In this document: positions 28,341-37,400 of the stretch, in pieces
Position numbering within the stretch: the first letter of the stretch is position 1
Layout: each line of letters starts with the position of its first letter
Origin: Aureicoccus marinus
GTDB taxonomy: Bacteria > Bacteroidota > Bacteroidia > Flavobacteriales > Flavobacteriaceae
Direction of reading: 5' to 3'
Length of the DNA stretch: 64,000 bases
Assembly: GCF_002954325.1 (NCBI RefSeq)
Contig: NZ_MQVX01000001.1
Coordinates: 1,270,196 to 1,334,195, forward strand
Notes under the pieces: generated by a model
The model's database searches: none
Seen by the model: only the letters and a program-made list of their open reading frames with translations
What the model was told of the DNA's origin: nothing
Position numbers and translations under genes: made by a program

Positions 28341-28757
28341 ATGAAACCATTTACACGCTCTTTTCGACACCTGGCAGTTCTCCTTGCTTTTTGCAGCCTC
28401 AGTTTTCTTTCGGCCCAAGAAAACACCTACCGCCTGTTGGTCTTTGAAGGTTCCGACTGGTGCGCGAATTGTCGCCGTCTTGAAAAGAAAGTCCTCTCCA
28501 AAGAACTGACCCAAGCCTTCTTTGAAGAAAAAGGCATTGCCGTACAAAAAGTGGATTTTCCTCAGCGCAAAAAACTTGATGCCGAGGTGCTGGCTCAAAA
28601 CAAAGCCCTGGCAGAACGCTACGGCTTTAGAGGAGTGTTTCCGACCGTCCTACTGGTCAAAACCAGCTCCGATGAATCCCAGACCATCCCTTACCGCAAC
28701 CAAAACCCGGAGGAATTCATAGAACTCGTCACCTCTGCAATACAGAGGAAGCCGTGA
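28341..28757 (+). CDS. Exported thioredoxin-family protein
   Basis: 138 residues with a signal peptide ending at about 27 (FLSAQ). A short thioredoxin domain follows with the redox motif SDWCANCRRLEKKV and cis-Pro loop GVFPTVLLV. First gene of an operon with apbE (GTGA overlap at 28754), DUF4266 and DUF3570. In this context it probably keeps a partner's cysteines reduced in the periplasm. Confidence 0.82.
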   Translation: MKPFTRSFRHLAVLLAFCSLSFLSAQENTYRLLVFEGSDWCANCRRLEKKVLSKELTQAFFEEKGIAVQKVDFPQRKKLDAEVLAQNKALAERYGFRGVFPTVLLVKTSSDESQTIPYRNQNPEEFIELVTSAIQRKP

Positions 28758-29686
28758 TCGAATACCAGGAGCAACACAAACTCATGGGGTGCCAGTTCAC
28801 CCTCGGTGTGGTCGCTCCGGATCACCAGCAAGCCAAGTCCTGGATTGCCCTCGGGGTACAAGAAATACAGCGGATTGAAGCCTTGCTTTCTGAATTTCAG
28901 GAAGGCTCCGAAATCTCTAAAATTAACCAAGCTTCCCCGGGTACTCCTGTGGCGATCAGTGAAGAGACCTACGGCCTCTTGCGCCGCTCTGAAGGGCTTT
29001 CGCGCCTGACCAAAGGGGACTTTGATATTAGCGTAGGCCCCTTAAAAGGCCTCTATCAATTCAAAAACAAAGACTTTTGCCCGCCTTCCGATAGCGACCG
29101 CCTAAAAGCACTAAAAGCCGTGGGCTGGAATAAGCTCAATTTGAGTCGCCCCGGACAGATCACCAAGAACCAAAAGAATATGCGCCTTAGCCTGGCCTCC
29201 ATCGGCAAGGGCTATGCCGCGGACAAAGTCAAACACCTTTGGCAAGAACGGGGTGTTCCTGGAGGGTTTATCAATTCCAGTGGAGACCTCAGTGCTTTTG
29301 GAACGCGGCCATCCAAAGAACCTTGGAAGATCGGAATCAGCCATCCGGACCAGCCGGAGCAATTGCTTTTGCATCTACCTGAACAATCAGGCCCTGGCTA
29401 CTTCCGGCGATTACCACCAGCATTTTATGCACCAAGCAAACGCTACTCCCACACCCTCAACCCCAAAACGGGCAAGCCCACCACCGGGCTGAAGAGTGTG
29501 AGTGTCATTGCCCCGAGTGCGGAGCTGGCCGATGCCCTGGCGACGGCTCTCTTTGTCAAAGGCGTCAAAAACGGCCTGGCCCTGGTGAACCAATTGCCCC
29601 AGACCCACGCCCTCTTTATTGACGATAACAACAACCTGCATTTTTCTAAACACCTGCACTATGAAGCCATTGAAGCTGTTGCTTAG
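28754..29686 (+). CDS. apbE: ApbE, FAD:protein FMN transferase, with two internal compensating frameshifts
   Basis: 310 residues from a GTG at 28754 that overlaps the previous stop. ApbE moves FMN from FAD onto Ser/Thr of exported proteins. Family motifs are visible: MGCQFTLGV, SEFQEGSEISKIN, LASIGKGYAADKV, GGFINSSGDLSAFG, RYSHTLNPKTGKP and ELADALATALFVKG. Between about 29374 and 29436 the printed frame is unlike ApbE, while another frame reads LNNQALATSGDYHQHFMHQ, the expected TSGDY motif. An extra T in the TTTT near 29375 and a missing G near 29434 would explain it. No signal peptide is visible in the frame used. Confidence 0.85.
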   Translation: MIEYQEQHKLMGCQFTLGVVAPDHQQAKSWIALGVQEIQRIEALLSEFQEGSEISKINQASPGTPVAISEETYGLLRRSEGLSRLTKGDFDISVGPLKGLYQFKNKDFCPPSDSDRLKALKAVGWNKLNLSRPGQITKNQKNMRLSLASIGKGYAADKVKHLWQERGVPGGFINSSGDLSAFGTRPSKEPWKIGISHPDQPEQLLLHLPEQSGPGYFRRLPPAFYAPSKRYSHTLNPKTGKPTTGLKSVSVIAPSAELADALATALFVKGVKNGLALVNQLPQTHALFIDDNNNLHFSKHLHYEAIEAVA

Positions 29687-29876
29687 TCTTGTATTGCTCT
29701 TGGGGTTCGCCTCCTGCGCCAGTGTAAAGCCCTACGAAAGGCAGTACCTGGACGATGCGGCTATGAAGCTCAAAAGCGACACCTGCGGCCTTTATAAAGG
29801 CTATGTTTTTTCGATTCGGGAAGGCTCCACGCCGGCTTCCGGAGCAAAAGGCAGTGGGGGCTGCGGATGTAACTAA
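29661..29876 (+). CDS. DUF4266 small lipoprotein
   Basis: 71 residues from the ATG at 29661, overlapping the apbE end by 26 bp. The lipobox LGFASCAS fixes the Cys at about 17. The conserved DUF4266 pattern VKPYERQYLDDAAM is followed by a Gly/Cys-rich tail (GAKGSGGCGCN). Almost always found between an apbE-like gene and a DUF3570 gene. The paired tail Cys residues could bind a metal or be a thioredoxin target; function not established. Confidence 0.85.
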   Translation: MKPLKLLLSLVLLLGFASCASVKPYERQYLDDAAMKLKSDTCGLYKGYVFSIREGSTPASGAKGSGGCGCN

Positions 29877-29882
29877 CAGCAG

Positions 29883-31097
29883 ATGAAAAAGAACAGTTTT
29901 CTTGTGGGAACGCTGGCCTTTGTGCACTTCTTTGCGCAAGGGCAAAATTCTGATATCCCCAAAGAAAACAAAGTCAACCGGACCGATGTTGAGCTGGTCT
30001 ACAACAACTACATCCAAGACGGCAACAATTCAGCCGTCACCGGTGGTCTGGGAACGGAAGAACTCTATGTCTACGGCCCTTCCCTCACCCTGACCAAGAC
30101 CAAAGGGCGCACGGTCTTTTCGACCAATGTGGGAGCCGACATCATCTCTTCCGCCTCCACCGACAATATTGATTTCGTGGTTTCTTCCGCCTCTATTCTG
30201 GACGCGCGCTCTTACCTGAATTACGGAGTGAGCCACCTCATGAAAGATGAGCAAACCACCTGGTATACGGGAGGAGGTTTGTCGATCGAAAGTGATTACC
30301 TCTCGCTCAGTCTAAAGGCCGGGATGCTCTTCGAAAACAAAGACAAAACCCGGACCTACTCGGTCCAGTTTCAGCGTTTCTGGGACGACCTTCGCTGGGG
30401 TCGCCTGCAGGATGGGCTGAACCTCTTTAAACCCCGTCGTTTGATTTACCCAGAGGAACTTCGGTTTCGGGAATGGCACGAAAACACCAAGCGGCACTCC
30501 TACAACTTTCAGTTCGGCTTGGATCAGGTGATTAATAAACGCTTACTGCTGGGGATCTATCCGGAGTTCACCTACCAGGACGGCTTGCTTTCGACCCCCT
30601 TTCACCGCGTCTATTTTGACGACGGCACCCTCGCCGTTGAAGCCCTGCCCTCCTACCGCTACAAAGGCTCCCTCGGCCTAAAACTCAACGCCTTTTTGGG
30701 CGGACGCTACATCTTGCGCAACACCATCAACGGCTATGCCGATAGCTTTGGAGTTCGCGGTATCAGCATCGAAAACGAAACCGTCATCAAGCTCGATCCC
30801 AGCTGGTCTGTAGCCCCCTCGGTTCGCTACTACACCCAGCAAGGGTCCCGCTACTTTGCTCCCATTGGACAGCACAACCCCGGTGCCGACTACGCCACCT
30901 CGGATTGGGACCTGGCCGACTTTCATACTTGGACCCTGGGCACCCAATTACGCTACAGTCCCCAGGCCTATGTCTCGAAGCGCATGAAGTTCAACGCCAT
31001 GAACCTGCGCTACAGCTACTACAACCGGTCCAACGGCCTTTACGGGCACTTAATTTCGTTGAGTATCGAAACCTCCTTGGACAAGAAACAGCGCTAG
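29883..31097 (+). CDS. DUF3570 outer-membrane beta-barrel protein
   Basis: 404 residues, signal peptide ending at about 20 (FFAQG). Residues 30-404 alternate as membrane beta strands with Tyr/Trp girdles and end in the aromatic-rich LISLSIETSLDKKQR. DUF3570 proteins are predicted outer-membrane porin-like barrels and co-occur with DUF4266, ApbE and thioredoxin. It starts 6 bp after the DUF4266 stop, so it closes the operon. Confidence 0.85.
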   Translation: MKKNSFLVGTLAFVHFFAQGQNSDIPKENKVNRTDVELVYNNYIQDGNNSAVTGGLGTEELYVYGPSLTLTKTKGRTVFSTNVGADIISSASTDNIDFVVSSASILDARSYLNYGVSHLMKDEQTTWYTGGGLSIESDYLSLSLKAGMLFENKDKTRTYSVQFQRFWDDLRWGRLQDGLNLFKPRRLIYPEELRFREWHENTKRHSYNFQFGLDQVINKRLLLGIYPEFTYQDGLLSTPFHRVYFDDGTLAVEALPSYRYKGSLGLKLNAFLGGRYILRNTINGYADSFGVRGISIENETVIKLDPSWSVAPSVRYYTQQGSRYFAPIGQHNPGADYATSDWDLADFHTWTLGTQLRYSPQAYVSKRMKFNAMNLRYSYYNRSNGLYGHLISLSIETSLDKKQR

Positions 31098-31110
31098 CTC
31101 CGACCCCTCT

Positions 31111-31136
31111 TGTAACATTTTTCATCCTTTTCCTAC
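31111..31136 (+). promoter_or_regulatory. ECF-sigma-like promoter, copy 1
   Basis: TGTAAC at 31111, then exactly 16 bp, then CTAC at 31133, followed 20 bp later by the ATG at 31157 through ATAAATAAACGAACAATT. The same element with identical spacing and leader precedes the gene at 31880. The GTAAC/CTAC layout matches ECF (sigma-E type) promoters; the sigma factor itself is not in the window. Confidence 0.6.
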
Positions 31137-31156
31137 ACATAAATAAACGAACAATT

Positions 31157-31450
31157 ATGAGCTGGGGAGGATTTGCACAGTATGCGAATCAGATGATGCG
31201 TGCCAACCGGGAACAACTCAAAAAGCGCAAATCACGAAATCGCGAAATTCTAGATGAACTCCATGAGGGGACAGTCGTCAATACGCCTTTGGAGTTTAAA
31301 GAAGTGAGTGCAGAAGAGCTTTACCTCATTAAGGAGGAAATTCGCGAAAGAGCCCAAAAAAGCCAAAACCGCGAAATGCTGCTCTATGCCATTTTCAGCA
31401 TCATTGTACTGGTCATTGTCGTCAGAATCATGCTAGCAACTTTCAGTTAG
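31157..31450 (+). CDS. Small membrane protein, paralogue 1 of 3
   Basis: 97 residues from the ATG at 31157 directly after the conserved leader; a longer in-frame ORF from 30905 runs through the DUF3570 gene and is rejected. The N-terminus MSWGGFAQYANQMM precedes a basic NREQLKKRKSRNRE segment, an amphipathic helix (AEELYLIKEEIRERAQ) and a C-terminal membrane helix (about 72-93). The cytosolic basic part followed by a tail anchor is shared with the next two genes. Function unknown. Confidence 0.7.
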   Translation: MSWGGFAQYANQMMRANREQLKKRKSRNREILDELHEGTVVNTPLEFKEVSAEELYLIKEEIRERAQKSQNREMLLYAIFSIIVLVIVVRIMLATFS

Positions 31451-31480
31451 ACCAATTATTCATCAATCAAATTTATCATC

Positions 31481-31783
31481 ATGGGAGGAGGAGGACATAT
31501 GCTTTCGGCGAACAAATCGCTGAAAGAAAACAGAGCATTACTTAAAAAACGCCGCGACAAACGCTTTAAGGAGGAACTTCGGGAGTCTAAGCGCGGGATT
31601 GAACTGGAGTTTAAACAGGTGGCCGAAACCGAGCTGCAACTCATCAAAGAGCGCATTCGCGAAAAGGCGGAGCGGGATCACCGATCCAGTATGCGGCTAC
31701 TCGGGATTGTCGCCTTTATTCTGATTGCTATTGCAGCCTGGATCACCCTACTGAGCTACGGTATGGAAAGGCTGAATTTTTAA
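31481..31783 (+). CDS. Small membrane protein, paralogue 2 of 3
   Basis: 100 residues. Same plan as its neighbour: MGGGGHMLSANKSLKENRALLKKRRDKRFKE basic head (start of the shared NRxLLKKR motif), amphipathic helix (TELQLIKERIREKAERD) and membrane helix (about 70-90). It starts 30 bp after the first gene and lacks its own TGTAAC promoter, so both are probably on one mRNA. Confidence 0.75.
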   Translation: MGGGGHMLSANKSLKENRALLKKRRDKRFKEELRESKRGIELEFKQVAETELQLIKERIREKAERDHRSSMRLLGIVAFILIAIAAWITLLSYGMERLNF

Positions 31784-31833
31784 GCCAATTAATCGCTGAC
31801 TATCAATGAGTTAAAATTTTCTCTTAACGTTAA

Positions 31834-31859
31834 TGTAACATTGTAAGACTTTTCGCTAC
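31834..31859 (+). promoter_or_regulatory. ECF-sigma-like promoter, copy 2
   Basis: TGTAAC at 31834, 16 bp, CTAC at 31856, then ATAAATAAACGAACAATT and the ATG at 31880: the distances equal those of copy 1. The spacer sequences differ while the boxes and leader are kept, as expected for functional conservation after duplication. Confidence 0.6.
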
Positions 31860-31879
31860 CTATAAATAAACGAACAATT

Positions 31880-32143
31880 ATGGGTAACGCTTCTGGATCA
31901 AATGCCCTGAATATTTTCAAAGGGCTTACGCTGTTTAAAAAGAATGAAAATGATTCCATGTCTTCATCACACGGGGAATCTGAATTTAACTTTAACGAAG
32001 CCGATCCGCAGGAAATGCGGAGGATTCGACGAGTCATGAAAAGTCGATCGCGTTTGCACAAACGCAAAGAGAGGACCATGCTGCAGATCATTATTCTGCT
32101 CGCCCTGTTTGTGGCTTTTTGGATGATGATGGTGAAGGTGTGA
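31880..32143 (+). CDS. Small membrane protein, paralogue 3 of 3
   Basis: 87 residues. More divergent: MGNASGSNALNIFKGLTLFKKNEND head, an acidic middle, an amphipathic helix (QEMRRIRRVMKSRSRLHKRK) and a membrane helix (LQIIILLALFVAFWMMM). It has its own ECF-like promoter. Membership of the same group rests on architecture, leader and position more than on residue identity. Confidence 0.7.
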   Translation: MGNASGSNALNIFKGLTLFKKNENDSMSSSHGESEFNFNEADPQEMRRIRRVMKSRSRLHKRKERTMLQIIILLALFVAFWMMMVKV

Positions 32144-32146
32144 AGC

Positions 32147-32386
32147 ACCAAAGATCTGGCAGCTCCTTAATCCCGAAATGCTTGAACTTTCTTCAAGCTG
32201 GGCTCCAATAATCAGTACATCGAAATTTTGTTCCTTGAGGTAAAGAGAGGTACCCATAATTCTTCCCGTAGTTCCCATGGCCAGTACATAATGCGTGACA
32301 AGGCCTTCGGTATCGCGCCAAATTTCAAGGCCCCGCGTTTGTAATGTGCGGTACTGCGGTGCTCTCAGCATGGTCGCTCCTTCTAG
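32147..32386 (-). pseudogene. Cysteine synthase (CysK/CysM) remnant
   Basis: A fragment of about 75 residues on the minus strand reads QTRGLEIWRDTEGLVTHYV, LAMGTTGRIMGTSLYLKEQN and DVLIIGAQLEESSSISGLR. This matches the PLP-binding Gly-rich segment of cysteine synthase (THFVsgmGTTGTImG), with the following region degraded. The N-terminal lysine half and the C-terminus are missing. It fills most of the 317-bp gap before the CocE gene; the rest holds that gene's leader. Confidence 0.7.
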
Positions 32387-32460
32387 AAAATATGACAATT
32401 TAGAGGAGAAGGTAAGCCGAAATTTTGTCGTACTTTTTACTCTGAATCAATTCCACACCG

Positions 32461-34329
32461 ATGAAAAATATACGCTTACTCCCCTATCTATTCTTGTTCT
32501 TTCTCCTCCCCCTGCAAGCCCAAGAAGACGTTTGGGCTGAACTGGAAGAACTGGCCGTAATCGAAGAAAAAGTGATGATCCCCATGCGTGACGGTGTTCG
32601 TTTGGCTACCGATATTTACCGCCCCAATACAGACAAACCTGTCCCGGTTGTCTTCTCTCGCACCCCCTATAACTTTAATACCTGGCGCGACGGGAAGAAG
32701 ACCAACCGCACCGCCCAAAGAGCCCTCCCTTGGATTAAGCGGGGGTATGCTTACGTCGTTCAAAACGAACGGGGTCGTTATTTTTCGGAAGGCGAATGGG
32801 ACATCCTGGGGATGCCCCTCAGCGATGGCTACGATGCCTTTACCTGGCTGGCCGATCAAAGCTGGAGTAACGGAAAAATTGGAACCATTGGTTGTTCTTC
32901 TACAGCCGAATGGCAAATGGCAGTAGCCAGTATGAATCACCCTGCCCACGCCGCCCTGATTGCTCAAGGCTATGGAGCCGGTGTCGGGGACGTCGGACGC
33001 TTTAGAGAACAAGGCAACTGGTACCGCGGGGGAGCACACCAAATGCTCTTTTCGGCTTGGTTGTACGGCGTGGAACACGACAAATTCAAGCCCCGTATTC
33101 CGGCAGGTGCAAGCCAGGAAGACCTCATACGTATCTCCCGTTTTTACGATCTGGCTCCAGAGAACCCCAGAGTGGATATGAAGGAGGCTTTGAGCCACCT
33201 TCCTTTGACGGAACTTCTCTCGAATATCAACGGTAAACGCGAAATCTTTGACAAGATGATCGTTCGCAAACCCAATGATCCGGACTGGTACAGCGGGGGA
33301 CTTTACCACGAAACCATGCCTTTTGAGAAACCCTCCTTTTGGTTTGTCTCCTGGTTTGACGTTTCCACCGGTCCGAACATTGAGCTCTTCAACCATTTAA
33401 GAAAAAATTCCTCCAAAGCCGTAGCCGATAACCAATACCTGGTCATCGCTCCTACCCTGCACTGTGGCTTTACCCGTGCTACCGAAAACACCGTTGTCGG
33501 GGAGTTGCCTGTTGGTGATGCCCGTTTAGACTACCAGCAGCTTTACGATGACTGGTACGATCACTGGCTCAAAGGGGAAGATGACACCGCTTTACGTAAA
33601 ATGCCGCGGGTTCGTTACTACACCATGGGGCTGAATAAGTGGCAAACAGCAGAAGAATGGCCACCTGCCGGGACCAAGATAAAGGCTTTCTACCTCAGCA
33701 GTGCCGGAAAGGCCAATACCCGCAACGGAGATGGCACCTTGGCCAATCGCCCTCCGAAAAGAGATCAGGCAGATACCTTTGTCTACGATCCCATGAATCC
33801 GGTGGAGTCCTATGGCGGAAATGTCTGCTGTACAGGAAATGCGGTCAAGGGCGGATCCTACGACCAAAGCGTCATGGAGTTGAGAGATGATATTCTGGTC
33901 TACACCTCTGAGGTTCTCGAAAAGGACACCGAAGTGAGTGGATTTATCGAAAGCGTACTCTACGTTTCTTCCGATGCCAAAGACACGGACTTCACCATCA
34001 AACTTATTGATGTACATCCTGATGGGAGCGCCTACAACCTGGATGAAACCATTCAACGCGTACGTTACCGAGAGGGCTATGACAAGGAAGTCTTTATGGA
34101 AAAAGACAAGGTCTACAAACTAGACATGAGTCCGATGAGCACCTCCAACCTCTTTAAGAAAGGACACCGTATTCGTATCGAGGTCTCGAGCAGTAATTTT
34201 CCGCGTTTTGCACGAAACCTGAATACTGGCGGAAACAATTACGACGAAACAGAAGCCGTCATCGCGACCAACAAAATTCACCACTCCAAGACTTATCCTT
34301 CGCGGGTAATGCTGCCCATTCAGTATTAA
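32461..34329 (+). CDS. CocE/NonD family exported hydrolase (S15-like)
   Basis: 622 residues with a signal peptide (ending at about 20, LPLQAQ). The alpha/beta-hydrolase core has [50 protein letters not shown] with the nucleophile Ser in GCSSTAEWQ, and [12 protein letters not shown] with the likely His. A C-terminal jelly-roll domain (about 470-622) completes the X-Pro dipeptidyl-peptidase/glutaryl-acylase family plan. Likely hydrolyses an ester or acyl-amide of unknown identity in the periplasm. Confidence 0.85.
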   Translation: MKNIRLLPYLFLFFLLPLQAQEDVWAELEELAVIEEKVMIPMRDGVRLATDIYRPNTDKPVPVVFSRTPYNFNTWRDGKKTNRTAQRALPWIKRGYAYVVQNERGRYFSEGEWDILGMPLSDGYDAFTWLADQSWSNGKIGTIGCSSTAEWQMAVASMNHPAHAALIAQGYGAGVGDVGRFREQGNWYRGGAHQMLFSAWLYGVEHDKFKPRIPAGASQEDLIRISRFYDLAPENPRVDMKEALSHLPLTELLSNINGKREIFDKMIVRKPNDPDWYSGGLYHETMPFEKPSFWFVSWFDVSTGPNIELFNHLRKNSSKAVADNQYLVIAPTLHCGFTRATENTVVGELPVGDARLDYQQLYDDWYDHWLKGEDDTALRKMPRVRYYTMGLNKWQTAEEWPPAGTKIKAFYLSSAGKANTRNGDGTLANRPPKRDQADTFVYDPMNPVESYGGNVCCTGNAVKGGSYDQSVMELRDDILVYTSEVLEKDTEVSGFIESVLYVSSDAKDTDFTIKLIDVHPDGSAYNLDETIQRVRYREGYDKEVFMEKDKVYKLDMSPMSTSNLFKKGHRIRIEVSSSNFPRFARNLNTGGNNYDETEAVIATNKIHHSKTYPSRVMLPIQY

Positions 34330-34419
34330 AATTATTAGAGAATATAATTATAGGACAAAAAGGTTCTGAGCCAGGAAGAATACGTATCTTGAGGGAATCA
34401 CTACAAGAATCCCTATAGA

Positions 34420-37400
34420 ATGAACATGCGATTTATCCTGGCCTTACTAGCCTTGGCCAGCTTGGGTGTACACGCTCAAGAAAAAACCAAAGACTCAACC
34501 AAAAAGAAAAAGGCCACCAAGGAACTTCCCTTGGAGCCGACTCGTAAAGTCGAATTCTCGACCAACGAAGGAACCTGGATCTCACTCGACGTCAGTCCCG
34601 ATGGAAAAACCATCGTTTTTGACCTGATGGGAGATCTCTACACCCTGCCGATTGGCGGCGGAAAAGCGACGGCCCTGACCTCGGGTATGGCCTACGATGT
34701 GCATCCGCGCTTTAGCCCGGACGGAAAGACCATCCTTTTTATTTCGGACAAGAGCGGAAACGACAACATTTGGACCATGGAGCTGGCCACCAAAAAGGAC
34801 AAGCAGCTCACCAAAGACAAAAAGGGGAATCACTTCTCGGCCGAATGGACCGCAGACGGAGACTACATCATCGGAACCAAGGGCGGCCTGAGCATCAAGC
34901 CGCATATCTACCACAAAGATGGCGGCGCCGGAAGCAAACTGGTGGCTAAACCCGACAACCTAAAACTCACTGATCCAGCAGTATCTCCAGACGGTAAGCT
35001 GGCCTATTTCTCTCAACGCCGCGGGGCTTGGAACTACAACGCACAGCTGCCGCAGTACCAGATCGGCACTTATGATATGGAAGATGGAGACCGGGCCACC
35101 ATAACCTCTAAATACGGATCGGCGTTTACTCCGACCCTTTCACCCAACGGCAAGTGGTTGGTGTACGGGACGCGTTTTGAAGACCAAACCGGCTTAATCC
35201 TGCGTGACCTAAAGAGCGGAAAGGAAGAGTGGTTGGCCTACCCTATTCAGCGGGATGAACAAGAGTCCATCGCCCCTCTAGGGGTTCTACCGGCCATGAG
35301 CTTTACGCCAGACAGCAAGGAACTGATCGTTTCTTACGGCGGAAAAATCCACAGCATCAATATCGCTAACAAAACCTCCAGAAACATTCCGTTTGAAGTG
35401 GATGTAAAACTGGATATGGGGCCACGTTTGGAATTCAAATACCCTATTGAAGACAACAAGACGGCTTTCGCAACCCAAATTCGCGATGCCCGCCCTTCAC
35501 CGGATGGCAAGAAACTCGCTTTTACTGCCCTGAACCGTCTGTACATCATGGATTACCCAAACGGCACTCCAAAGCGTTTGACCAAAAATGATTTTGTGGA
35601 GGCGCACCCTTCTTGGTCGCCTGACGGCAAATATCTGGTCTTTGCGACCTGGAATAAAAACGAAGGGCACTTGTACAAGGTCAATACCACAGGACGGGCC
35701 AGACCGCAACGCCTAACCCAAGAAAGCGGGCTCTATATGAACCCCGAATGGTCCTACAACAGCAATCGAATTGCCTTTACCCGTGGAAGTTCCCAGACCT
35801 TCTCCGATATGGTCGGTCCCTTTAGCGGAAGACTGCAAGAAGACCTGGTTTGGATCAATGCTGACGGAGGTCCTGTGGTCATGATCGACAAATCCAAAGG
35901 GCGAGGCCGTCCGCATTTCAGTAAGAAAGACGACCGCATATACCTTTCGGCCGGTCGTAAACTGATCTCTATCCGCTGGGATGGAACAGATCAAAAAGAG
36001 CACTTGAACCTCAAAGGAATAGTCACTTTTGGGTTCGGAGATTTTATTCACGATGAGTACGGCGGCCACTCCATCATTCACTTCCATGGAGGCAAGGAGC
36101 CGAGAGACCGCTCTTCCATTCCGAACGAGATTCGCATCTCGCCGGATGGAAAATCCGCCCTGGCCAAGATCAACAACGATATCTATTCCATGTTGATCCC
36201 CAAATACGGGCAAACACCGACCCTCTCGCTTGCCAATGCAGCGAATGCAGCCTTTCCGGCCAAGAAGCTCACCACCATGGGAGGTGAATTCCCCAGCTGG
36301 TCTTCAGATAACAAGAGAATCCACTGGTCCTTAGGGGCAAGCCACTTCCAATACGATTTGGCCGCTTCCGAGCAATTCGCCGACAGCCTAGCGGCAGCCA
36401 AGAAAAAGGAAAAGGAGCTCGAGAAGAAAAAGGACAGTACTCAAAAGAAGGATGACAAGAAAAAGGAAAAGAAGAAAGATCCGAAATACCTGGCCAAAGA
36501 GTATGAGGTCAAGGTGCCTTACACCAAGTACGCGCCGGAAGGGGACCTCTTGCTTCAAGGAGGACGCCTGATCACCATGAAAGGCAAGGAAGTCATCGAA
36601 AACGGTGATATCTGGGTTCAGAACAACCGCATCAAAGCCATTGGGCTCAGCGGAAGTCTGTCCGTTCCACGTGGGACTAAGGTGATTGACGTCTCGGGCA
36701 AGACCTTGGTTCCAGGTTTTGTCGATACCCACGCCCATATGTGGCCTGCCTGGGGTATTCATAAAAATCAAGTGTGGCCCTACACCGCCAACCTGGCCTA
36801 TGGGGTAACCACCACCCGGGATCCGCAGACCGCGACGACGGATGTATTGACCTATGGTGATATGGTGGAAGCTGGTATGATGGACGGACCTCGTATTTAC
36901 AGCACCGGTCCTGGTGTTGGGTTCTGGGGGTACAACCTGACCAGTCTGGACCACACCAAAGAGGTCTTGAAGCAATACAGCAAGTACTTCAACACCAAAA
37001 CCATCAAAATGTATTTGGTGGGGAACCGTCAACAACGTCAATGGGTGGTTGAAGCTTGTCGTGAGTTGAAGCTGATGCCAACCACAGAAGGTGGCTTGGA
37101 CTTCAAACTCAACATGACCCAGCTGCTCGATGGTTATCCAGGACATGAACACGCGCTGCCGATTTATCCGCTCTACAAAGATGTGATTCAATCTGTGGCC
37201 GAGTCGAAAATGGCCGTGACTCCTACCCTGTTGGTTTCTTACGGAGGCCCTTGGGCAGAGAACTACTTCTACTCCCGTGAAGATGTTTGGGGAGACAAAA
37301 AGATCCAACACTTCACGCCTTACAGCGAGTTGGCTTCTAAATCCAGAAGAAGACCGGGTTGGTTTATGGACGAAGAGCACGTATTCCAAAAACACGCTGA

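Noticed and set aside
30905..31156. Longer start for the first small membrane protein
   Set aside because: The extension runs inside the DUF3570 gene in another frame and through the promoter; the conserved leader sets the start at 31157.
31137..31156. Duplicated leader ATAAATAAACGAACAATT as a riboswitch or attenuator
   Set aside because: It is too short and AT-rich to fold; it is better explained as the conserved 5' UTR of an ECF-type promoter.
32488..33396. 302-codon open frame on the minus strand
   Set aside because: It is antisense to the conserved CocE hydrolase core and arises from its codon pattern.
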